Shown: positions 56,380-64,000 of the stretch, piece after piece
Layout: each line of letters begins with the position of its first letter
Position numbering within the stretch: the first letter of the stretch is position 1
Source: Diospyros lotus
Taxonomy: Eukaryota > Streptophyta > Magnoliopsida > Ericales > Ebenaceae
Assembly: GCF_014633365.1 (NCBI RefSeq)
Contig: NC_068349.1
Location: forward strand, 25,558,753 to 25,622,752
Direction: 5' to 3'
Length of the DNA stretch: 64,000 bases
Position numbers and translations under genes: made by a program
The notes under the pieces: model-generated
Databases searched by the model: none
What the model was told of the DNA's origin: nothing
Seen by the model: only the letters and a program-made list of their open reading frames with translations

Positions 56380-57160
56380 TCGGCTCAGCTCGGCTCTCCT
56401 CCTCTAGGTCCGCGAGGGGGCCTTCCTTGACTTCCTTAAGAAGACTAAAGGCCGAGAGATCCAGCTCTGGGAAAGTAGCTCGGATGTGGGACAGGGTCAC
56501 TTCGTACCCCTCCCTTTTAGACTCTTCCACCTCAACCTTCGCCCTAACCATCTCAGACCGAGCAACCGCTACCTCAGCCTTCGCCATCATCTCCTTCTCG
56601 GTCACCTCAACCCTAGAAACTGCCACCTCTACCTCCAGCCTTCTCGACTCCGCGCCAGCAGCGTCAAACTGGTTTTGAAGAACACCAACTATACGTTCAG
56701 CCTCGTCAGCCCATTTCTTAGCCTCAGTGGTGGCTACCTCTACAGCCTTCCTGATTTCCCCCTATATTGACTCATGAGCCCGATTTAGTTTCTCCTCATA
56801 ATCCGCCTTCATTTGGTAAGACAGGTCGCGGTACTCGCCTCAAGCAATCGATAATCTATAGCAACCTGGAGCATTTGACGCACGACCTGATGGAACGCAG
56901 CTGGTTGCCCCAGATCCAGCAGCCTCCGATCCGACAGCAGATCGAGATAAGCATGGATAAAAAGGTCGCTTCGGAATTCAGGGTCCCGAAATGAAATCGA
57001 GTAGTTCCCGGGACCAGCAGGACTCAAACTGCCAGACGATCACGTCTCCCCTTTGGAACGCTTATGCCGCTTTTTGTGCAGAGCCAGTTCCTCAAAAATG
57101 GTAGGCTCTTCCCTAATATCTTTCTTGTGAAATGTGAATACCATTTGCCCTACAAAAAAA
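56380..57160 (-). pseudogene. Tat-type antisense ORF, copy 3, N-terminal domain missing
   Basis: Minus strand from TTTTTGTAG|GGCAAATGG near 57140 (the same exon-2 start as in copy 2): M-V-F-T-F-H-K-K, then F-R-S-D-L-F-I-H-A-Y-L-D-L-L-S-D, a coiled coil (A-G-A-E-S-R-R-L-E-V-E-V) and a tail H-I-R-A-T-F-P-E-L-D-L-S-A-F-S-L-L-K-E-V. The PF04195-like domain expected before the intron is absent at 57190-57370. A TATA-like CTTATAAAG lies upstream on the minus strand near 57415-57423. At least two frame breaks. Confidence 0.55.
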
Positions 57161-57559
57161 CAGTACATAGACATGAGAACGAGCAAAGAAATAACCGCTC
57201 ACAAGGTTTGTAAAACCCCCGCACCCCCCTTATCAAGAATCTATGATAGCAAAGGGATTTCAAAATTCGGGGAGTTACCTGAACTAAGCAGCTTGAAGAG
57301 CGCAAGCAGGAAGCACAATCCCAACCAGAGTCCTCGAAGGCACCGAGAGCTCGAAAAATCACGGGCTTGAAGACTAAAGGTAGTGAGTGGCAGAAACCCT
57401 AGCTTGAAAGGGATCTTTATAAGGGTCATTGAGCAGCGCTTATGACATCCAACGGACGAAAGCCATTTGTCACTGATCTACCCCTATGAAACCGCCACTT
57501 GTCACGCATTTAAAGAGCTAACACCCCACCTCCCAGACATAATACCTCGAATCTCGAAA

Positions 57560-58505
57560 CCACGCACACCACGAATCAAAGCGCAAAGAGAATTGCTTCA
57601 CCTCAGAGGCTAAGCTGGCTTTAGGTGTCCTTAGAACCAACATCCGTCCACACAAGATCATGCGTCAACTCGGCCATCTATCTCAGTCGGGTCCTAACAA
57701 CAATCCGACTCTCAAAAACTGACATATACAGCAAAACTCGTCCAAACTTCCCCTCCTCTAGCTCGAACGCTCATTTCTCGAGCATCCGACCTAGGTGGCT
57801 GTGGACCGTCACGACCCAATCTCGGCCCATCTCTCATGGCCCAATCTCGGCCCGTCTCTCATGGCCCAATCTCGACCCGTCTCTCATGGCCCAATCTCGA
57901 CTCATCTCTCATGGCCCAATCTCGACTCATCTCTCACGGCCCAATCTCGGCCTAGCTCTCCCGGCCCAATCTCGGCCCGTCTCTCATGGCCCAATCTCGG
58001 CCCGTCTCTCACAGCCCAATCTCGACCCGGCTCTCCCAGCCCAATCTCGACCCAGCTCTCATGGCCCAATCTCAGCCTGACCCTAGCCTACGCCAGCCTG
58101 CAGCAACATCATTGCAACCCCATACTGGGTATCCACGCGCCCGCTCAAATCCCATCCTCATTTATGGCAGATCTCATCCTCATTAATGGCGGATCTCATC
58201 CACATTAATGAGGGTCCCGTCGACACCATGCTACCACCTGAGAACCTCCACCAACGCCAGATACTCAGTCTCATCACCTGCAAACACACGATGCATGCAT
58301 GCAGGAGGACCTCTCCTCCTCCTATATGAACTAGTTCTCTTCAGAGCCAAGGCATGTTCATCTCTCTGACTCACTGATACTCTGCTACTTTTCACTCCTT
58401 ACTCAAGCGTCGGAGTGCTTGCAGGTGCCAGCCGCCCCCCGACGGACTGATCACCGGGGCTCGTCCCTCGCCGCTGTAGGCTCACCTCCGACCATCCTTT
58501 TGTCA
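57560..58505 (+). repeat. Tat-type LTR (T2), 3' part clear
   Basis: The right end is typical: TATA-like CCTATATGAA at 58321-58330, then ACTCAAGCGTCGGAGTGC TTGCAGGTGCC (58402-58432), the conserved Tat block, and an end near TTTTGTCA at 58505. The left end is not defined; I found no clear polypurine tract. It carries the 25-bp minisatellite. Confidence 0.55.
57815..58080. repeat. 25-bp minisatellite in Tat LTR, about 10.5 units
   Basis: Units start at 57815 and every 25 bases through 58065, consensus CCCAATCTCGGCCCGTCTCT + CATGG. Variants alternate GACCC/GGCCC and CATGG/CCCGG. All three forward frames are open across it because the unit lacks stops and 25 is not a multiple of 3. Confidence 0.95.
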
Positions 58506-58907
58506 GGTAGGAACAAGACCTATAAATTGTTTTAAAATTTAATTTAAGTTGACTTAAAGACTTTTAAATTGCATCTTTTGGCATTTTTTATTGTTCTTTT
58601 CATTAGTATATATTAAATTTCATTGATAACATGTTTTATTAGGAGTTATGACATCTTATACCTTATTCTTCAACTAGGATATATATTTTTCTTTTTTCTT
58701 TTTTTTTTTGAAACACCTAGTTCTATCAGGCATGTGCCTCACCTTGTACCTTGGGCTCCAACACCTTTTGCACCTTAATGCGCCTTAGGACTTAAATAAC
58801 ACTATATTGAACAAAGACCCCACAAAAGCATTCCCATTTCTCACACTGGATGGTTTCGCTCAATGGTAAATCTCTACCACTAGTATACAAGACAGTTGTG
58901 TTGCCTC
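58506..58907. other. Single-copy-looking flank, no gene
   Basis: AT-rich DNA with a T/C-rich run at 58690-58710. I see no gene. Confidence 0.5.
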
Positions 58908-59729
58908 CAATGAACTAAAACGCAGCCTAGGCGGCGTCGAGGCGCTAAGCGGCCGCTGGCCACCGCGATTATGGCCAAATTGGCCACCTTAGGCGCCAGC
59001 CCGGCTAATCGGTACCGGGCAGCGCCTAGGCGGCCAAGGCTGACGCCTAGCCGCGTGAACCGCCTGGCCGATTATGGCCTAATCTGTCGCGTGAATGGAT
59101 TAGTATAAATTTATTAGGGTTTTGTTTCCCCTTACCCGTTACCCCTTCTCTCTCGTCGATTTCCACTTCTCTCTCGCACGCACCGCCACCGACAATCTGT
59201 TGCAAAGTCGTCGTCGCCTCTCTCGTGCTCGCACACCGCCACCGTCTATTGCAATTGCAGAGTCGCCATCGCCGTCTCGTGCTCGCACACCGTCGTCGTC
59301 GCCTCTCTCGTGCTTGCTCGCACATCTTCCTCACTTACCCTGCGCCTCCTCTGGTAAGCAGTCAACAAGCAGCAGCTATTGCCTCTCTCGCCAAGTGTTG
59401 TTCTTCCTCCGCCAAGTTTTGTTGCGTTGTTCTTCCTCCGTAAGTGTTGTATTTTGTTATTGTTGTATTTTGTTATTATGTCTTTATTTGATTCTATTAT
59501 TTCTAATGCCTATAAATTGTGTTTCACAAAGTCAAGAGTCTAAACTCTAAATTTAATAATCTATATTAATATTTCATAATCTTTGTTTAATTTATATATG
59601 TATTTGGGATAATATGAATTTTAATTTGTATGTACATTTAGAATAATATGAATTTTAATTTAAAAAATAGCAATTTTTCTAGGCCCCAGCCTGGCGCCCG
59701 ACTAGCGTTTAACGTGTTTTAGAACATTG
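58908..59729. mobile_element. Non-autonomous hAT-type element
   Basis: Ends CAATGAACTAAAAC and, inverted, CAATGTTCTAAAAC; 8-bp duplication GTTGCCTC on both sides (58900-58907 and 59730-59737). An 8-bp duplication with short inverted ends fits hAT. The left 130 bp is GC-rich with CCTAGGCGGC/GCGCCTAGGC palindromes. 59120-59360 is a CT-rich stretch with the repeated word GTGCTCGCACACCG. No transposase frame. Confidence 0.8.
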
Positions 59730-59885
59730 GTTGCCTCTAACCCGAGAACCAGTTACACAATCAAAAGCTAGTAACATATCATTAGTCATCTCAGCCATGT
59801 GATCTATTATTACATGTGTCACATTTAGTAGATGTTCAATCAACACCTACCCATATGTCTACTATCTGCATTTCATGCAATATGG

Positions 59886-60225
59886 CTGTCATGACCCAAG
59901 AGGAATTATAGGGGCAATGCTGCCATTAGTTACAATTGTTGGTTAGGAGATGCTATTCATTCTGTTAAAGTGCACATGGGTGCTGTTCTACAATGTTCTA
60001 TCAGTTAACCAGCCTATAAATAGGCCATAGCATGTAGAGAAATGTATGCTGAAATAATATAGTGAATTCATATTTTCCCTCCTTACTTTCTCCCTCTCAT
60101 TCTTCCTAATTCTCTCTTATTTCTCTTGATTTCTGCTCTATATCTCCCTCCAATTCTTCTCCATTTCCCTCCCGAATCCTTCCCAATTCCTTCCTAGACC
60201 CTAGCTAAATCCTAGGGTCGTGACA
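59886..60225 (+). repeat. 5' LTR of element G
   Basis: 340 bp with a palindromic TATA box GCCTATAAATAGGCC near 60012-60026 and a C/T-rich leader after it. Confidence 0.9.
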
Positions 60226-60227
60226 TT

Positions 60228-60240
60228 TGGTATCAGAGAC
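60228..60240 (+). promoter_or_regulatory. Primer binding site of element G
   Basis: TGGTATCAGAGAC, two bases after the 5' LTR end; matches the initiator tRNA-Met-type site at nearly every base. Confidence 0.85.
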
Positions 60241-62600
60241 GTCGTTCCTCGGTTGTGATTTCAATCAATCTAGACGCAAAGACGAGGCAGAGGTGATTAT
60301 AGAAACCAGTAGTTCAAGCGAGTTCGAGCAGTGATTTTGTCTGCATTTCAAATCTAAGTAGGAAGGAAACAATGATTGATCGAAACCGAGATTCGCTGGT
60401 GAATTCCGATCGACTATTGGCTGTAATTCTAGTTCGGGAATTGAAGGCGTCTTGGCTAGGCAATTCCGACTTTCGGTTGAATCTCGGAATTTGATTCCGA
60501 CGCACGAGGAGGTGAGTGTTGGCTCGGAACTGAAGGCGAAGAAGGCCGATCAATCCTTAGCCATGAATTTTCAGCGATACTGTCGAACTCTCAAGAAGCT
60601 TCAATGGATCAGATCGGCCAACATTTTCGATCCGATTCTAACAGTAATTTAGTCAGGCAATTCAAGGAGCAGTAAATTCTAGGGATCCCGAAGACATTGG
60701 ACGGTGATTGGGTGGAGAAGGCAGGTGCGATCGGGAGCAGAAATTCAGATCTCGGTTGCTGCTTGTGAGTTAAGCGAATCAGGATAAAAGCGAATTAGGA
60801 TAGGGCTGATCGAGGCTGCTTCATGAGGTTTAGTGACGAAAATTTTAGTGAAGTTGAAAGCTATGAGTAGGCAAACTTGAAGGCCACCCAAATTCAATCT
60901 TCGGTTGCGGAATTGAAGTTAAGGGGAGAAGGAACCAAGGGCCGATTGTAACCAAGCGAGCAAGCAACTATCGGTCAATCTTGAAAGGCGAAGCAAGAGG
61001 AGGACGTCCAGCCGCGAATTTCGATAAGTCTTGCTCAAGGTGGAAGGGCGAATTGTAGCCAGGTGATCTCTGACTTGATTCAGTCGAGAGGTAAGGCAGT
61101 CTTGCGGTTGTAAATTTCGTCTCATATTTGAATTGCGTAGGCGGAGCTGGTTCCGTAATTTGATCTGACTTGAAATTGGAGGCGATGTTCCTCAAAGAGG
61201 AATCTAACGCAACCGACCTTGATCTTAGCTGTAATCTGGAAGCGTTGTTTTGCGATTTGAGCCAAGGCAGAGATAAGGAATTTTAGTGGTTACGGAGCTT
61301 GGTCGGTGATTGGGTAAGCAAGTACGCAGGCCTAAGGCGAATTGAAGCAGAACCGATCAATATATGGTTGTCGCGATTTTAAAGGTGAAATAGACTAGTG
61401 ATTCCAATTGTGTGATTCCAGGTCTAATCGGTGCATGTGCAGTGGATTTCGTGACGTGAATCTAGAGGCTGAACCGATTCAATCAAGTTCCAGAAGTATG
61501 TGCATAGCAGAAACGTTGTTATCAGAGTGGCGTAGCGGGTTTTGGATCGGAAACGGATCTAGAAGGCGAAGTTAGGAGTTGATTCCGACTGTGAATTCTG
61601 GTAAATTGTGTTCGAAACTTGGAAGGCAATTCCGACGGTGATTGTAAACATACGCGATCATGTGCAGTTGATTGAGGTGAGCTTAATACTGCTGAATTTG
61701 GATTTTGAGGAAGGCAACGGTAGGAAACAATCTCTTGTGTGATTGTGGAACATCAGCGAATTGCTGATCAGAAGTAATCCTAGCGAAGTGGATCTGCTTG
61801 GTTCTCTGGAAGCTGAGGGAGGCGAGTTCCAGGTTATTTCTGACTAGATTCCAGCAGATTTTATTGGCTACATCAAATCGATCAACATAGGAGGTGGATC
61901 CAAAGCAGCCAATTGCGAATTGGGAAGCAGATTTGTAGGCGACTGCTATCTGGGCAATCCGAAGTGATTCTTCAAGAGCAACCAACCCTAGGTTGCTGGC
62001 TGGTGTGGTGAGTTTTGGGTAGCAAGCAAGGCCAAGCTATTCAGGTGATCCAGGGAGAGGACTCAGATTAAAGGTGTTGAGATTCAAATCTGGTGTGGCT
62101 GCCACTTCGGTGAGTGGGTGAGACTGGGGTGACCCTTGAATCACTTTGATTTCAGTTGTGATTCTCAACGCAGATTGGGAAGTGGTGAGAAGTGAAATTG
62201 AGCAATTAGAGCCATTGCAATCACTGTTGGATTTTGGAGAATCTGAGTTGGATCTTGTTCAGCAGCAAGAATTGAGGTTGTTGAACTGGAAGCAACCATT
62301 GCAGGGCTGAATTAGATTTTGGGAATTAAGGATTGCTGAATTTTAATACAAGGAGGAGCTTTCAAAGGGATCCTTAGAGGCTGATCAATAAGCTGTTATA
62401 GGGTGTAATTTCAAGGAATTGAACTGAGGAGATGGCTGAAGGACTAATTGCTAATTTGCTACAACAAAAGAAGTTAAGAACCTCCGTAGGCAACTGGACG
62501 ATTTTTTGATCCTATGTTCACATAAATTTCAGACTGCTAATTGGACTTTGTCGACCTCAATTCCAAGTGCCGATTTGCCTACTTTTGCTCTATTGGCTAT
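60241..62600 (+). other. Long leader of element G, word-repeat rich
   Basis: No gene. The leader is made of diverged, irregular repeats of words such as GGCGAATT, AATTCCGAC, GGTGATTG and AATTTCG. There is no sustained open frame. This may carry packaging or translation signals for the element RNA. Confidence 0.5.
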
Positions 62601-62604
62601 TCTG

Positions 62605-63402
62605 GTGTTTGACAGGGATAGGCCAAAATGGTAGATCCGGCAATGTGAACAGGTGTTCTACCAACACCGAGTAGCTGAAAAGGAGAAGGTAAAAATGGTT
62701 GCAGCTAATCTGAGGGGAATTCCATGCGTTTGGTTCCAGAATTGGAGCTAGGGAAGGGTAGAATGGAGTTGGCCACAGTTTGTAAATGCCTTGTGTACTC
62801 GGTTTGGAGAAAGGCCCAAAACTAATGTTATCATAGGAGTTCCTAAGGCTACTCATCAAGAAGTGCAGGGGGCTGATATAGTAGCCATGGAAGAGGAAGG
62901 TGGTGTTCATGCAACTAAGGAGGAGTATGAGGCTGATGAGGTACGAAGAACGAGAATGGTAGCTGCAAGGAAGGAGGACAACCTTGTTGATCTCATTAAT
63001 CTTTGGAAGCAGCTGAGGAAGGAGCCTAAAAAAGCCTCTTTACCAAGTACTTGAGGAGAAGGAGGAAAGGATTGCACCGAGCACCTATTTTGGAACATCT
63101 CATACGTATGTCGTTGGCACAGCCACACAAAACAGGACAGCAGCTACAAAATGGGTTGATTTGCTTAAAGAGAAGTTTAAATTTCTTCTTATGACTGGAA
63201 ATGAGATGGTTACAGGATTGACAACTCCATTGGAACCATTTTCAATGGCAATAAAGAAGAGGTGGATGGCTAGACTTAGGCTTGCCGCTAGTCATAGTTC
63301 TGTTAAGGAAGAAGGAAAGAGAAAGCAAAATAAAAGGGTAATACAAGAGGAGAACAAGAAATGGCGAAGAAGAAACCAGTTGGTGAAGATGGGCATCGGA
63401 TG
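62605..63402 (+). pseudogene. gag: Element G gag (broken)
   Basis: Starting near 62615 the plus strand reads C-E-Q-V-F-Y-Q-H-R-V-A-E-K-E-K-V and V-W-F-Q-N-W-S, then (after a stop near 62750) S-W-P-Q-F-V-N-A-L-C-T-R-F-G, the core of a Reina-like gag. It goes on in the 62791-63054 frame with an E/A-rich, R-K-rich helix, ends at TGA 63052-63054, and a following piece with T-T-P-L-E-P-F and a Lys/Arg-rich tail (63161-63403) runs in another frame. No nucleocapsid knuckle, protease or RT follows before the 3' LTR. Confidence 0.6.
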
Positions 63403-63465
63403 AACAACAACAACTTAATGATAATAAGTTTCTTAGGGACAAGAAACCTTTCAAGGAGGGGAAAC

Positions 63466-63803
63466 TGTCATGACCCAAGAGGAATTAGAGGGGCAATGCT
63501 GCCATTAGTTACAATTGTTGGTTAGGAGATGCTATTCATTCTGTTAAAGTACACATGGGTGTTGTTCTACAATGTTCTATCAGTTGAACAGCCTATAAAT
63601 AGGCCATAGCATGTAGAGAAATGTATGCTGAAATAATATAGTGAATTCACATTTTCTCTCCTTACTTTCTCCCTCTCATTCTTCCTAATTCTCTCTTATT
63701 TCTCTTGATTTCTGCTCTATATCTCCCTCCAATTCTTCTCATTTCCCTCTTGAATCCTTCCCAATTCCTTCCTAGACCCTAGCTAAACCCTAGAGTCATG
63801 ACA
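63466..63803 (+). repeat. 3' LTR of element G
   Basis: 338 bp, nearly identical to the 5' LTR, followed by the ATGGC duplication. Confidence 0.9.
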
Positions 63804-63808
63804 ATGGC

Positions 63809-64000
63809 ATGTGATTCACCAACATTTATCATTAGTATCTCATACTAATCAAAGGTAGTAGTCCATGTGCTAGCTCATAATCGATTAGTCACAGTCTCTT
63901 TTTGAGAAATCTTAAGGCTAAGAATCACTTTAAGAAATCCTATATTACAGATCTTTGTCACATATTCTTAACAACTTAAAAATAAGATTATCAGAATATC
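63809..64000. other. Flank, no gene
   Basis: AT-rich DNA to the window end; nothing recognised. Confidence 0.6.

Larger units (their letters stand above)
59881..63808 (+). mobile_element. Gag-only LTR retrotransposon G with intact ends
   Basis: 5' LTR 59886-60225 and 3' LTR 63466-63803 (340 and 338 bp, TGTCATGACC ... TCATGACA), duplication ATGGC on both sides (59881-59885, 63804-63808), primer site TGGTATCAGAGAC at 60228-60240 (initiator tRNA-Met type) and polypurine tract AAGGAGGGGAAAC at 63453-63465. The LTRs differ at only a few sites. Inside is a ~2.3-kb leader and a damaged gag; there is no pol. This is the TR-GAG/LARD type of non-autonomous element, which depends on a partner's enzymes. 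Confidence 0.88.

Noticed and set aside
57625..58208. Long plus-strand frames (about 150 and 137 residues) rich in S-H-G-P-I-S and W-P-N-L
   Set aside because: They are the 25-bp minisatellite read in different frames; no start context, no family and no codon signature.

Overview
The window is plant nuclear DNA: intron-containing protease exons, plant Ty3/gypsy lineages (Athila, chromovirus, Tat) with tRNA-type primer sites, a 5S-derived short LTR element, a hAT-type element and an RTE LINE fragment. It is almost entirely a nest of transposable elements. The only ordinary host gene I can support is a cathepsin B-like protease on the minus strand at 40564-42724. I cannot name the species.

Layout, 1-39 kb. 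The oldest readable layer is a plus-oriented Tat-lineage element (T1): the C-terminal half of its antisense ORF is at 1110-1858, the N-terminal half at about 29600-30915, then a polypurine tract and a 3' LTR starting at 31525. A minus-oriented chromovirus (E) sits in that antisense ORF (LTRs at 1859-3923 and 24425-26164). E was hit by an Athila-lineage element at 4278-18117 (5-bp duplication GGCAC on both sides) and by a solo LTR at 22320-24105. The T1 LTR was hit by a solo LTR at 31583-36733 (duplication CTCTC), itself hit by another at 32493-34930 (duplication AATAC). A short 5S-related LTR element follows at 38128-38976.

Layout, 39-64 kb. A quiet region holds the protease exons and an RTE fragment (44345-45020). 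Then come a short-LTR gypsy element, minus strand (45239-51318), with a 791-bp solo LTR in its reverse transcriptase; a Tat-derived block with two antisense ORFs and a minisatellite-bearing LTR (51319-58505); a hAT-type element with 8-bp duplications (58908-59729); and a complete-ended gag-only LTR element (59886-63803).

The most unusual object is the cargo of the Athila element. Between pol and the 3' LTR, where Athila relatives may carry an env-like gene, lie two intact ORFs in one frame separated by a single TAG: a basic, cysteine-rich 181-residue protein (12815-13360), and a 219-residue LONELY GUY (LOG) family protein (13529-14188), the family that releases active cytokinin bases from their nucleotides. 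The LOG frame is intronless and undamaged, while gag and pol of the same copy have frameshifts, stops and altered reverse-transcriptase catalytic residues. Two polypurine-like tracts bracket the cargo, and a hairpin-forming motif occurs three times in and after it. This looks like a host hormone-activation gene captured by an LTR retrotransposon; activity and expression are inferred, not shown.
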